Assembly: GCA_947359465.1 (NCBI GenBank)
Contig: OX375873.1
Coordinates: 90,727,978-90,791,977, forward strand
Source of the DNA: Metellina segmentata
Taxonomy: Eukaryota; Arthropoda; Arachnida; Araneae; Tetragnathidae
Direction of reading: 5' to 3'
Length of the DNA: 64,000 nucleotides
Part shown: piece by piece, positions 36,712 to 48,502 of the stretch
How the letters are laid out: each line of letters begins with the position of its first letter
Position numbering within the stretch: position 1 is the first letter of the stretch
Made by a program: the position numbers and the translations under genes
The notes under the pieces: model-generated
What the model saw: only the letters and a program-made list of their open reading frames with translations
What the model was told of the DNA's origin: nothing
Database searches by the model: none

Positions 36712-37633
36712 ACTAGCGCGTCTTTTTAGTAATGGCTCTTCGTTACGTGGACGATTCTATTTAGGACCGTAGGGAGGTCGGTAGATATTAAACTCGTGAT
36801 AAGTGAATCGATTCTTCAGTTTGATTCTTTCGTAACTTGTTTTGATCATTTGATCTACAGTGAGCTATGATTATTTACTTGTCTGGTAGTCTTTTTTTGT
36901 GTGTCTTCTATGATTTTTTAAAGCAGATTGATGGAATGTATGATTGATGGAAGGGTACTTATACTTTAAAGAGCTTCTTTTCTTGAAGCAACGTTGGCCT
37001 AATGGCTAAAGTCACCCACCTGTTTAGCGTCGGCAGCGGAGGATGACTTCCCGAGTTTGAACCCAGCTGGCGGAAAAATTTTTAGATCCTCCAAATTATT
37101 TTTAAAAAATTCCAATTTAATTCCTTTTCATTCAAATTTACTTTTCCTAATTTTTAATACCCTTTTCATATTTTTCCAAGCTTCCGTTGATTTTACATAA
37201 ATAATCTAAGAACCACTCCTGAACTCACTACCAGCTGATATTTTTCCGCCCCTCTGCCGTCCCCTTTGCTTTAGGATGATGGTGTCGTATCCACCGCTGG
37301 CTTAGGACCATTCTGATGTAACAAAAAGCATACATAAAACACTAACTTATATAATTATTAACTTATATAATAAAAGGATACAATTTTCGGCTCCCACCTC
37401 TACCCACCCATAGCCATGGATCTGAAAAGAAAAGAAGAAAGCAGAAAGGAAGAGATAAATCGCCAACAACTATAAACCTTGATGACATACGTATTTAGGT
37501 CATGTGATTCAATTAGCCGATCAAGTTGGACTTGCGTAAAGTACTATCATGGGATTGAGGCGCCTGTCCTCCCCACGGTCCTAAATAGAATCGTCCACGT
37601 AACGAAGAGCCATTACTAGAAAGACGCGCTAGT
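36712..37633. mobile_element. Non-autonomous TIR element with 9-bp target duplication (MULE-like)
   Basis: The ends are long inverted repeats of about 66 bp (36712-36777 and 37568-37633) that differ at only two positions. They begin 'actagcgcgtcttt'. A 9-bp direct repeat, 'ctaaattcc', flanks the element at 36703-36711 and 37634-37642. Long inverted repeats with a 9-bp duplication fit Mutator-like elements best. There is no transposase, so the element depends on one elsewhere. The near-identity of the ends points to a recent insertion into the already present mariner copy. A tRNA-like module lies inside at about 36990-37080. Confidence 0.85.
36990..37085 (+). repeat. tRNA-like module (A-box and B-box) inside the MULE-like element
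   Basis: 'tggcctaatgg' at 36995-37005 is a perfect match to the RNA polymerase III A-box pattern TRGYNNANNNG. 'gagtttgaaccc' at 37053-37064 is a one-mismatch B-box. Their spacing suits a tRNA-derived SINE or a tRNA relic rather than a functional tRNA, because no convincing acceptor stem is visible. The boundaries of any SINE are unclear. Confidence 0.45.
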
Positions 37634-38114
37634 CTAAATTCCCAGTGCGATGGATTGGTCAGGGTGGGCCCACACGTTGGCCGGCACGCTCACCCGATAC
37701 CTCCAGTTTGGACTTCTTCCTGTGAGGCCATTTGAAAAGTCTTATCTACAAAAGCCATCCCCATCGACTCCAACGAGGTCCTAGTTACCAGGATTTCTGT
37801 TTCTTCCGGTGCCGTCCGGCCGCTCGCTACGTCGCAGGTGTAACGCATGCATTACCACAGGTGGTTGTTCATTTGAGCAGTTTCTGTAATTTTGCCACAC
37901 ATGCTGTCAATAAAGCTATTTAGCACCTCCTCTATCCGTTTGGTGTTTCGTTCTTCCATCTGACAGTAACAGCGTGTACCTCCTAGCGGTTCACCGCTTG
38001 CTCTCCGCCCATGCACTATATGGTGAAAATTGCTTGTTTAGATTGTTTCTATCACCCCTTACATCTTTGCCCATGAGTTTCGAAACACCCTGTATAATAA
38101 GTACACCCGTGATC

Positions 38115-38357
38115 TTAACCCTCCAAGTGGCTTCTACGAAATTCTAGGTACCTCATCCATCAATATCTGACAAATTTTGCTAATGGCGAGAACATCTCGT
38201 CATTATAAATAAATTGGCAAAATCTTGCCTCGTCATTATAATAAAAATTAAATTACGATCTGGTCAATTTTCTTATGATGAGATGTCACGTCCATCAAAA
38301 TCTGGTTAGTTTTCCTAATGACGAGATGCCTGATCGAGACAACCACCAGGAGAGTTT
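38115..38357 (-). mobile_element. TTAACCCT palindromic MITE
   Basis: It starts with TTAACCCTCCAAGTGG at 38115. It has 'gcgagaacatctcgtcatta', 'cttgcctcgtcattataat' and 'gatgagatgtcacgtcc'. It ends 'gatcgagacaaccaccagg' followed by a decayed terminus. It lies only 17 bp beyond the end of the mariner-type copy. Confidence 0.75.
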
Positions 38358-38944
38358 GGACAGATCTTACATTTCCACGCAACATGCAATCTGTCCACTA
38401 GTTGTAGCGTCTATCAGTCAACCACTGATTATTTTTAGTGAGGTAGTACTGTGGGCTACTTCAGCCACTGCTTCAAAAATTAACTTACAATACAATTTCT
38501 GTTGTTACTGATTTCCTTGAATCAAGGTGCAGCCTAGATCAAGTCCAACAGATCACATCATCCAATTCAAACAGCTGTCAACTCTTCATCGAGGTTTTTT
38601 TTCCCGCAGAGACACCGATGGAAACCAAAATATAGGAAGGAATTACTGAGGTTGTAGGGACTGAGCAAGATGTAGAGCTCTTCATTTTTCTATGAAACGT
38701 CACATATCTGGTGTTCTCGTTCCTCAGTCTTACAGAGCAACCTGGTGGAGTCTTGAACTTTAAAAATGCTACAATCCAGAGCGCTTTGTGGGTTACTGAG
38801 AATGTGATGGAGGAACGGATCACGTTTTATGGGTTTTTATTTGAGGTAATTTGAGGTAGAAATGTGGGTTTACATTGTAGGTAAACTTCCGAAATGGTGA
38901 GATCACTGTTTGCTGGTTTGATCTCCTAGCAACCCTTTTATGGG
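38358..38944. other. Unrecognised DNA
   Basis: Nothing recognisable lies between the MITE and the LINE fragment. Confidence 0.4.
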
Positions 38945-39610
38945 CTCGTCATTTTCAGTGATTCTAGGGCTGCCTTGGAAGCGATTGGGAATGGTGACTC
39001 CAGGCTCGCACAAGATATCCATCATTCCTTAGAGGAAATTCGTCACCTGGGGAAAAGCTGCACATTTCAGTGGACTCCGGCGCATGTTGGCATTGAAGAT
39101 AATGAAGAGGCAGACAGGCTGGCAAAACAGGCGAGAAACCTAAACTCAGACATTCCCAGCACAGTAACTCTAGGAGACGCTAATGCAATTGATAGATACA
39201 GACTGAGAGGAAAACAAATAAAAAAGGAACATCAGCTATGTGTTATCAATGCAGACAGGATTACTAACAAGACTATTTCCAGACTTAGAACTCAACACTT
39301 TAGTGGAACGACTATAAATACAGACGGAACCAGAACTTACAAACTATGTAGGAACTGCCTGGGAAATGAGGAAAGTAACCAAGAACTCACACCAGAACAC
39401 ATTTTCAACTGCCCGGCCATCTTGAGAAGCTTACAGGCCATTGAAGAAGTTCCATTTCAGGGAAATCTTTATAGCAACAAAATTATGGACATTGCAAGGG
39501 CCGTGATTTCGGTACATGGAATAATTTGACTCGACTTCGATTGGACACGACACCAACCAACCAATCAGCTATCTCATTAGTTGTAATAAGTAGTATAGTA
39601 TTATATATAT
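38945..39610 (+). mobile_element. LINE 3' fragment with RNase H domain
   Basis: An open frame running through 39529 (stop) encodes the C-terminal end of a non-LTR retrotransposon polyprotein. FSDSRAALEAI (38954) carries the first RNase H Asp. FQWTPAHVGIEDNEEADRLA (about 39068-39127) carries the later His and Asp of the active site, with the TPAHVG motif typical of Jockey/R1-type LINEs. A Cys-Cys-His-Cys knuckle, CRNCLGN...HIFNCPA, follows near 39355-39417. The frame has no stop over about 190 codons, so this copy is relatively young or the region is well preserved. The reverse transcriptase is missing, consistent with 5' truncation. There is no good start codon at the 5' edge, because the frame simply enters from truncated DNA. 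Confidence 0.85.
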
Positions 39611-39724
39611 CAGTGGAACTTTTATTCTTCCACCGTGAAGTACTGTCTGGTTGAGTTGCATTGTCTTCCCATGCGTCGCATTAAAAAATTATAGTATTTT
39701 AACACTATCGGTTGTTTTGTTGGT

Positions 39725-39800
39725 TGAGCTTGAGTTTTATGGCGCAAGGACCATATTTGGCCAAGCTGCGCCAAACGCAAGACAGGCAGTGTCAAGTAAT
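39725..39800. repeat. Possible short interspersed repeat with TGGCGCA...TGCGCCA hairpin
   Basis: The phrases 'tggcgcaaggaccatatttg' and 'gccaagctgcgccaaacg' form a small inverted repeat. They look like the conserved tail found in some interspersed repeats of chelicerates, from memory. I cannot place its ends or prove that it repeats within this window. Confidence 0.3.
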
Positions 39801-40551
39801 TGTGAAAAGAAAGGAAGGAAAGAAGAAAAACATCGCCTACATTCTAATATGAAGGTTCTTCCTCATCTTAAGAGATTCTACAGAGTTATCATTAAACATC
39901 AATACTCTATGTCACACAGTAGCAGCAGTTCTATTCAGAGCCCAACTCTAGCTCTCAATCTACCTTTGCCCTTACAGTTTCGAGTAGGAATTGTGTACGG
40001 TCCAATAAACTGGACTTCGTTTAATGAAGCAAGCGTGGTTTCCCCTTAATACGTCCTGCACTTGAACATGCATGGCTGAGTCTTGGAGACAAACATATAA
40101 TAACTAACGGGGTTGACGAAGGGACTTCGTGTCCGAACTCAAGTGATTTGAATGCTGATGGACGCGCTGACCGATTGTAACGGATGCCAGTTGGTATCAA
40201 TCTAATACGGAGAGAAATGCGTGGTCATTTCTAGGGTTTCGGTTCTAATCAAGTTGAACTTTCGAAACGAAATGAAAATTAGTAGAATCGATGTCAATGC
40301 ATTTGTGATTGAAATAGCGTTCTATCACACACACACACAACCCTTTCAAGGCAGGTGGGACGTTTGGTATCCCACCTTCGTGAAATGATTGCATAAATAT
40401 TCTAAGTTTATAATCCTCTTGATGGTTTATCTTTGCATCGATAACTGCCTGTAGTGTCTAGCCTCAGGTGCAAAAAGTCTTGTTCCAAACTGAAACCAGT
40501 TCTGGGAAAGAGCTAATTTATTTTTCTTACTTGAATCTTAATTGCCCACGG
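39801..40551. other. Unrecognised DNA
   Basis: There is no gene or element that I can name. A short (CA)n lies at about 40326-40339. Confidence 0.4.
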
Positions 40552-40673
40552 GCAGACGAGGTATCTCGTCATTAGAAAAAGGGATCAGATATTGGACGAG
40601 ATATCCCGTCATTAGCCAATTTGATCCTATTTTGGACGAGATATTTCGTCGAAACACGTGGTGGAATGTTAAG
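40552..40673. mobile_element. TTAACCCT palindromic MITE, partial
   Basis: Three copies of the core word occur in 110 bp: 'gacgaggtatctcgtcatta', 'ggacgagatatcccgtcatt' and 'ggacgagatatttcgtcg'. They are followed by 'aaacacgtggtggaatgttaa', a recognisable terminus. The left end is missing. Confidence 0.7.
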
Positions 40674-40761
40674 GCTGATAAGGTAATTTAAAAATTCAGT
40701 AAAACTTTTATTGGTGAAGTGCTGAAATGGTATTCGTAAAACAAGCCAATTGACGCTTCGT

Positions 40762-41050
40762 TCAGAACACAGAATACAATCAGAAAATAGAATACAGAAT
40801 GCGATAAGAATATCGAATACAGAATACAATCAGAATATCGAATGCAGAATACAATCAGAATATAGAATGCAGAATACAGAATGCAGAATACAATTAGAAT
40901 TTAGAATGCAGAATACAATCAAAATATAGAATGCAGAATACAATCAGAATATAGAATACAGAATACAATCAGAATATAGAATGCAGAATACAATCAAAAT
41001 ATAGAAGGCAGAATACAATCAGAATATAGAATACAGAACACAATAAAAAA
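40762..41050. repeat. Minisatellite, about 25-bp unit
   Basis: The unit 'cagaatacaatcagaatata' plus 'gaatg' is repeated about ten times with small changes and some shortened units. The overlapping minus-strand frames (for example LCSVFYILIVFCLLYFDCIL) are by-products of the repeat. Confidence 0.9.
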
Positions 41051-42327
41051 TACTTTCCCCATCTATATTTAGAGTCATAGAAAATACCTTTTATACGTTT
41101 AGTATTATACATACCAATGCTTACATTCTTAATTTTCAATATAAGTAATTTTACACATGTCTGTTTACTTCGTTTGATTGAAAATTTAAAGCAATTCAAA
41201 TCATGTTGAAAAATAATTAAAGACCATGACAATATTATCTTTCGAATTATTTGTTTAACGCTTTTAATTTTCGAGAAATGTTTGTGCAAACATACGGCGG
41301 ACCAATGCAATGGGGAATTATCACTCGAATACTCAAACAAAAATTATTCAAATACATCTCGTTTGAAAAGGCAACGAGTGAATTGAGTCAGAAAGCTTCA
41401 TTCCCAGCCTTCTCTTGCCAGAAAAAAAGTTATATCTTCTTCGTGCCTGCAGGCGATAAGAGCGACGAGTTTAGTGAAAAATCCTCGAACTATCAGCTAA
41501 GGCTATGTGTGGGTTCCGAAATGAATAATTTTTTAACAAAAAATAATCTTTTAAGCTTGCAATTTTTTTAAATAGTTCTTTTCACCCTCAGGATTAAAAA
41601 GTATGTTACACCATGTACGGGCTGTTATCTACTTGGGGCAATGGCAGAAGCTCGAAAAAAATTCCTTGCCGCTCTTGTATTTCTGAAAAGAAGCAATTAA
41701 TTTTTTGTTCTTGTTTTCATGAGATGTAACTGTATACGCGGTAATCATAAAATAAATTACTTATTTTTGTGGAACTCTGAGCATGTTTTTCGATTCTGTG
41801 TTCTCCTGCTTTAAGTTGCTACTATAAACGTTAACCGTTTTCGAAAGTATGGAACACGAGAGAAAATTGCTACAAACTAAAAATGTCTTACATTCTCTTT
41901 ATTGCATCTGAAAATAATATGTGTTGTATTATTCAATGTAGAACAACTTCTTTCTCCTCATCAAAGGGGAATACTCATATGGGAATTGAATATCAAGAAA
42001 AAAAGTATTCCTCTCTTTCCGGTAGTACTTTAAAATGAAAAGACATACAATAGTGCATATCTTGTTAAATAGATGAAAAACAAATCAAATATGAAGCAAA
42101 TTATTATTGGGACTAACGAAGTGAAAGCGTGCACTGAAAAAAAGTTGTGGAGAAAGCTGAAAATCGATCCATGTGGTTTCCATTCAATGATAATGATTCT
42201 TTCAATTCTTAGAGAGCTGTGATAAATGCTTCCAATGAATGTATTATTGTGTACACAACCTCGTTTCATTTCTCACACCACCCACTTGTAGCTATACGTA
42301 AATATATGCAGCTTAGTAAAGCTATGC
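41051..42327. other. Unrecognised DNA
   Basis: No element or gene was recognised. The 41251-41571 plus-strand frame of about 106 codons has no known motif and may be chance. Confidence 0.4.
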
Positions 42328-42336
42328 ACTGTAAAC

Positions 42337-42780
42337 ATGATAAGCGGTAGCTCAATCAGTAGAGCGTCGGGCTCGCATCAGAAGGGTTGTAGGTTCTGTC
42401 CTCGGCGGAGCCTACAATTCTGATGATTTCGAGATCGGCGCTTCGACCTGGCTAAAGACCGTCGTGTTCACTAATGGTGACTGGGGCACGTTAAATAGGT
42501 CGTGGTCCCTCATGTTCCCATACCAAATAAATACCTCTGGGGGTACCTGATCAGGGGGTTATCGGCCTCTGATTGGAATCTAACTTACGATATGTGTGAG
42601 TGAATGGATGTATGAAAGGGACCTTCCTGTAAAACGGATGTGTCATGTATGTCGAGCAAAGTCGGACTTCCTCCCAATGGGGCTCAATAACATGGAAGGC
42701 GCACCCCACTAGCCTCTTGCCGTCTTCGACGGGCCTGGCACTCCTCTAGTCTGCCAGTGTAGGCATAAGAAACAACAACA
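42337..42780 (+). mobile_element. tRNA-derived SINE (family B), full length
   Basis: A direct repeat, 'actgtaaac', flanks the element at 42328-42336 and 42781-42789. The head reads 'gcggtagctcaatcagtag', which contains a good A-box. 'gtaggttctgtcc' about 45 bp on is a weak B-box. The unique body continues to a simple 'aacaacaacaac' 3' tail. It is not a functional tRNA, because the B-box is mutated and the acceptor stem does not close. Its body shares nothing with family A SINEs. Confidence 0.85.
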
Positions 42781-42789
42781 ACTGTAAAC

Positions 42790-44355
42790 GTATGTATGCA
42801 ATTTACATTCTTCCCTGTGTAGCTTCTAGCAAGTTTTGTCCTTGCGTGTGTCGTGGGGTAAAATTGTATTCAGAAATAAAATTACTCTCAGAAGCTTAAT
42901 AATGCTACATCTATTACATTAATCTGAAATCTCTTATCAGGAAAAACATATTAAGAATACTTAAGTGATTTATACTAAAATTCAATACAAGCAAAGTTGG
43001 CGTTTGCCTGTATGTTCAATATACAAATTCAATATTCACCGTTTGACCAATCCACACCAAATGTGGTAAACTAATACTTTAGAAACATGAGGGTCACGTA
43101 GGCTACAATTTAATCCCCGTTCTATTAGTCCTAGGTGAGCAGAAGCTAAAAGCAATTCAAAATCGTCATACAAATAACTGACCATAAAATGATTGTGGTA
43201 CGTAGCTCAGTTTCTTTTATCAGTATTGATCGAAAATCATATTTTCCAATAAAATTGTTTTGCCACTAATGCTCGCAAAACAAATTAAATTGAAATATTT
43301 TTGTTTGAACTGACTTTTTATTTTTTCCCATGTTGTAAATAACTGATTGATGAAAGAAGAATATTTAAACTACTTAAGTTTACGTAACTTACAATTTGTA
43401 ATGGAGCACAAAAACCCGAAACAAAAAACTCATTGATAATAAAATTAGAATTCATGAATAATAAATATGCGTTCTTTTTGTAAATAAATCATTATTATCT
43501 TCATCAATAGTGTTCAAAAGTCTTTTGCCGAATTGTTCTATTTCATGTAATGTGTTCAAGAAGACGATAATCGACAAGTTTGCACAGATTCTGTATTATT
43601 CTATTCAGCATTCTGTATTTTTTTCAAGGATTAGAATTTCGTTTCTGATTGTATTTATATGTCCCGGTATATTACCTATTGCAGGTATAGTATTAATTAG
43701 TAATCAGATTTTAATTATTTATTTATTTCCTGCAAAATATCAGACATGGGTAATTTCTTGGTGGTATATGTATATTTCGACCAACTTTCCTTAAATATTT
43801 GATTGAATACGTAAGCTGTCCGTGCGAGTTGTAGATGGTGCCTATTCGATTCTTGTGATTAACATGGTTGTATTTATCTTTTATGTGTCAATACAAACTG
43901 TTCTTGTGCATCTCTACTTATTTACTTGACCGAAAAAAACATGCCTTCGTGCCGCTTGGCCAGTTTTGGTCTGTGCGCCATCGAAATATCATCCAACATC
44001 TCAACACCGTATGTCAAAAGATTTTCTCTTAAGTCAAAAATACAGTTTTTTGTGACATTTAGTTTTGTTATTCTGATCTATAAAGATTTTATACTCAAGA
44101 TACAGTGAATTTTATTATGCACTCTTAACACTTATCACTATTACGCACTCTATCACTGCCGGTCTCGCACCAGCGCGTGGTGTGATGTCTGAGTAGCCAG
44201 TCACGCTTTAGTGGGGGAGGAGCTGCGCCTCAATATTTATTCTCATCTTCAATTGACACTATATGTTAGGTGTTGGCGTGATATTGGCGTGGTATAGTTA
44301 GAAGCTAGTTGTAAAGGTATATGTGTGGTTTAGAATTTATAGCCTTTATTAGTTA
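42790..44355. other. Unrecognised AT-rich DNA
   Basis: No gene or element was identified. The part near 44150-44240 is GC-richer but short. Confidence 0.4.
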
Positions 44356-45943
44356 CTAGCAAAATACCCGACCTTACTCGGTTTGAATTGGTTTACTCTA
44401 GATTGAAGAGATAATCAAAATATATAATGACTTACGTTTTTTGTAGAACAAAAATTTATTTTAACATCTTTCGCCATATCTTTATATTTTCTACAACTTA
44501 CTTTGGACACAAAACCTACACATACATATCCATTCATGTAATACATTTCACATACATCGCACAATTGCACAAGCTACAAAATGACGAAAGGTGATACTAA
44601 GGTTACTACTACAAAAGACGATTTATAGGAAGTTTTGGAATTCCCTTTCTTAAGTTATTTTCATGTTCAACTCAATTAATTAAAATTACGATTTACGGCG
44701 AGTGCTCTCGCACTCATAGTCAACAAAACAATATTTTTTTACTTGTGGCACTCTTGCCTCCGGTATGCGACATTGTGAAATTTTGCAATCTTCTCCTGTC
44801 ATTATTAAAACGAATTTTTTAATGTTGGAAAAAGTTCCAGTTTGGATTAATAAACATTATTATTCATTCAATAACGACATTATTCTTTAAATAACGGCAT
44901 TGTTCGTTAAATAACGGCATTATTCTTTAAATAATGGCATAACTACACTTAAAATTTACTGAAAATTTATACTGACTTACCTAACATTTTTAAGTCTAAT
45001 ACTTTGTGGTGCTGTTGCGTGTGATGAGAAGGAAAACACATTTATTAAAATAATAAATATTTAAAACAGGAAACAGCGAAGTAAAACAAAATAAAAGATG
45101 TCGCAAAAAATTGTTCTAAAGATATTAATTTGTGATTCAATTTTATCTCTTGATCTCGCACAGTTGCCACAACTTACAACTAAAAGTGTACAAAATTTAG
45201 AAATGTGAAATTAATTCAGAGCGAAAGAACCAGAAAAAATATCACTGCTCGCGCGATCTTGTTCATTCTCGTTTCATTGAAAAATATTGTCTGTCCCAAA
45301 TATTCGGAAATCGTTTTCATTGCGCAAAGAATAAAAATAAGACTCGAATTAAATGACGTATCAGAGATGAAATTCCATTAAAAAAAATAATTTTTTGAAG
45401 AATAATTACTTTTTCAGCAGTACTGGTAAAGCAATCGAAGTAATCGTAATATTCAAGAGACATTCCAATTTTTCCAAAACTACCAAATTATGGTTGATTT
45501 AAGTATACTTACTCAGGTGTTTTAGCATGAAACTCAACTAAATATAACAATAAAGAAATTTTTAATATTGCATTCAGTACACTAATAGATAATGTATAAA
45601 ATAAAATACAATGCAATCAAATATCTGGAATACAATTCATGTGATGTGTACACAAACACACAAACAGAAAATCGAGCATAGAACAGAAAGACGGACAGAC
45701 AGACCTTCGCAACCAATGCCACTCACTAAATGAAGATAAGTACTCACTGTATGCAAATTTTCATGAAAATATCTTAAACCTCGTGGACGTGTATAGGGCA
45801 CAACATACAGACAGACAGACAGACAGACAGACACCAAACGAGAAAAAGGCGGATTCGGCATCAGAAGGGTCCAAAACGGATAGAAAACTTGAAATGGGTC
45901 GAAAATATTGAATGTACAAACACTCCATTCTTATTTATATAGA
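44356..45943 (-). mobile_element. Helitron-type non-autonomous element, copy 1
   Basis: Read on the minus strand, the element starts 'tctatataaataagaatgg' and ends 'ggtcgggtattttgctag'. The surroundings fit A|TC...CTAG|T, which is the Helitron pattern of insertion without target duplication. A weak hairpin-forming stretch, 'aaccgagtaaggtcgggt', lies just before the 3' end, as expected. The copy contains a TCTG/CAGA tetranucleotide repeat (about 45808-45832) and about four units of a 20-bp repeat (44870-44945). No Rep/helicase coding region is present. It is a reverse-orientation sister of the element at 48575-50341. Confidence 0.7.
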
Positions 45944-46975
45944 TATTAAAAAAATCTTGTAATATGAGTTGTAGAGACGATAGTTCTGCAAGGCCTTCAC
46001 ACCCCCAAAAAAGAAAAATGTAATCTAATAAGCCTCTAACAGATGATGAAATTACAAATTTGTTGGCTGAGCTTTTGCCAATCTATTCTGGTATTGGCGT
46101 GACTGGTATTGGCTTCTGGGGAAAGCCCATTTCTACTGCGAAGCAAACTATCAACGCACCATATGAGCTTTGGCAGCGAAGTGTTAAGCCCGTCTCTCCT
46201 GAACATGTTAGTTTTAGTAGAAAGTCTTCAACCAAGTTAATAATAAGTCACTTCCAGTTAATAAATCTCGAAATTTTCAAGTTTTAAAAAAATTCAAAAT
46301 ATAAGGGTTTATCTACTATTTTAAGAGATTATGTTACCTTAATATTTCCAGTAAAACGCAAACACTCATTCAGACAATTACAAACTCTTTTTATCAGAGT
46401 GGATATTTTTTCATTGTAAAAATTTCATTTTTTATTCTGTGACTGATTAATGTGTTGCCCAGAGCATTAAAATTTAAAAAAAAAAGTGGTTTCCTTCTTT
46501 TATATACGAAATAGTGTCATTTTATGCATAATTATATAGTAGTTACATGCTTAATATACGAGAAAGGTTAAATGCAGCCTCAAACTTCAAACTCGAAAGG
46601 CATTAAAATGTTTATTGCCTGCAAGGATGTGTTCCCAGCTTTGTTGAAATTCAATTTGTTGCTAAGTTTTTAAAAGAACGTAGTTTGTGTGTGTGTGACG
46701 CAGAATTATTCTTTAACTCACATTTTCAAGGAAATGAATGGCGTGAAGTGCGGTGTATTTTATCGCTTAACTTTTCCACAACGGAATATTAAATCTCTTG
46801 AAAGGCATGATGAGATTTTGATGGAACTCCGACGTCGATTTAAGTACTGACATTTCAGAAGGGAAAGTGCACACGACCCTTTTCTTAGTAATTACTGTTT
46901 AGGTAAATTGACGTATTAGATCAGTATAAGATATCAAGTACGAAATCTGATTTTGATAAAAATCAGTTGCATCTA
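45944..46975. other. Spacer between Helitron copies, unrecognised
   Basis: The frame 46060-46287, extended back to about 46025 (LTDDEITNLLAELLP), has no motif that I can assign. The rest is AT-rich DNA. Confidence 0.4.
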
Positions 46976-47045
46976 GAGTTGCCAACCGTCCCGGATTGTC
47001 CCGGAATTGAAGTTGCTGTCCAGAATCCCGATAAACTGGTTCCTG
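46976..47045 (+). repeat. GTTGCCAACCGTCCCGG terminal-like repeat
   Basis: 'agttgccaaccgtcccgg', 'attgtcccggaattgaag', 'ttgctgtccagaatcccg' form a block. It recurs in inverted orientation at 52640-52714 and in part at 48503-48540. The paired arrangement suggests termini of an unidentified transposon. The overlapping frames are probably not genes. Confidence 0.6.
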
Positions 47046-47589
47046 AATTTCAAAGAATCGTATCAAGAATCAAAGAACTGGTATCGACCAATATCACCTA
47101 CACTCCAATATACTTTTTTTCTATTGCACATTACTTCGTTTCCATCAAACGTCCGTTATCCCTACTACCCCAAGCAAGCAATACATATAGTCACTCAAAG
47201 TGCAAAAGGTCGTTTGTTAAAAAAAAAAATTCTTTTATTATTGTTAAATGTGGCATTTTGTGATATCCATCTGTTGCCAAAATCTCCTATGCCATCAGCT
47301 GTTCCAATAAACTAATAACAAAACCCAATGTATATAATAATATAACCAAATCATAAGGAAATAAATTGTTTTTTAGCCTTCCTTATGCAGCTTTTAGATA
47401 TACGACCTTTTGCACTTTGAGTGACAGTAGCAATATTTCAGTTTTGCGCAATATGTCCTGGTATTGTCTCATAAAATGTTAGCAACCGTAGTTGCAACTG
47501 AAATCATAAGTCAGCGCACGGTGAGATGAGTAATTGCTAAATCCTCCAAGTCCACGTTTAACCAATCAATACCATGTTGTAACAATTTT

Positions 47590-47895
47590 TAGAGCCACAG
47601 TAGTTCGGTTGCTAATGAATTCGAATCCAACCAAAGATCGTTGTGTACAAGAGGGCTCGTGAACCTTAAATCAGTTGTGGCATCAACTGTCCTCACGTTT
47701 GCGTGGTGTGGAAGTTTGGAGAGAGTTTCCATTGCAGGTGTTAGCTTATCATCTCTGACCGTTGTTCAAATAACGTGTTGTTTTTCTAAAAATCTATCGC
47801 TCAGGTGTTCTCGTCATCTAACTGTGATTCAAAATTACGAGGAGTTGTCCTTGGATCTTTCCTCCGGGGGATTAATTCTGTGCCGTTATTAACAC
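47590..47895 (+). mobile_element. tRNA-derived SINE (family A), diverged
   Basis: Landmarks in family order are 'aattcgaatccaaccaaa' (B-box), 'caactgtcctcacgtttgcg', 'tgtggaagtttggagagag', 'catctaactgtgattcaaa' and 'ttacgaggagttgtccttgg'. 'gggggattaattctgtgccg' follows near the 3' end. An extra segment near 47755-47815 looks like a partial internal duplication of the 'tctgaccgttgttcaaa' phrase. The head is decayed. Confidence 0.75.
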
Positions 47896-48502
47896 CTACC
47901 TACCACCAATTATTATTTTTTAAATATCATGTTTTTACTTTGCACTGCTAGACTCTTCGATAATATGTTTATACACTTATTTGGCATAAACATACCAGTG
48001 AGATAATTTTCAAAAACTGCAGACCCGTTCATAGCATCAGCCCTACAATTTCTTAAATGCTTGGATAAATTTATGGCAATGCCGTTACTTATTTTTCATA
48101 CCTATTTTAAATGAATGTACAACGAATCTCAATGCGCATGCCAGTCTTCCAAGTGAAATAAAATTAGTCAGAAGTATAAGCATCATATATTTTGTATTTC
48201 TTATTGATCTTTTTATTTACAATTAAAAGTGCAAGTAAAAGACGTGCACCTGTCAGTCATGTCACAACAATTAACTTCTGAACGTCCACTTCAATTGCAT
48301 CCCGTTCATAAAAACGATTCTGTATTTTTCAGTGTCTAAACCCATTTTTACATTAATTCAAATTTTCTTTTGGTGTTGATTTTTTTTCTATCTTTCATAT
48401 TTCTCATTTCCTTCTGAAATCAGGACACTGTAAAGTTTTTAAAAAGCGGAAAGTTCTTCTGTAGAGGTTCAGCAATAATATGAATCTTTGTAGCTTAAAT
48501 AG
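47896..48502. other. Unrecognised DNA
   Basis: No feature was recognised. Confidence 0.4.

Larger units (their letters stand above)
36370..38098 (+). pseudogene. mariner-superfamily transposase, split by a 922-bp insertion
   Basis: Two pieces of one transposase flank an inserted element. The left piece (to 36711) contains VLFTDECTLTREG near 36390, the first Asp. It continues with LDGRTYLTFLQQV and MWFQRDGAPTHFS near 36640, the second Asp, and ends LDAKFH. The right piece resumes after 37643 with remnants of the C-terminal half (KSLIYKS near 37735). It ends at 'gagtttcgaaacaccctgt' (about 38078-38096), a typical terminal repeat. Frame changes and stops are present in both pieces. The 5' end is not recognisable. 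It belongs to the IS630-Tc1-mariner group; the exact family is uncertain. Confidence 0.75.

Noticed and set aside
40572..41340. Minus-strand hydrophobic frames
   Set aside because: They are produced by the 25-bp minisatellite and its flanks, not by a membrane protein gene.
42337..42420. Possible functional tRNA gene
   Set aside because: The A-box is good but the B-box is mutated and the acceptor stem does not close. The target duplication and (AAC)n tail show it is the head of a SINE.
46967..47315. Two overlapping frames of about 100 codons
   Set aside because: The first part is the GTTGCCAACCGTCCCGG repeat, which recurs inverted at 52714; no protein family is recognisable.
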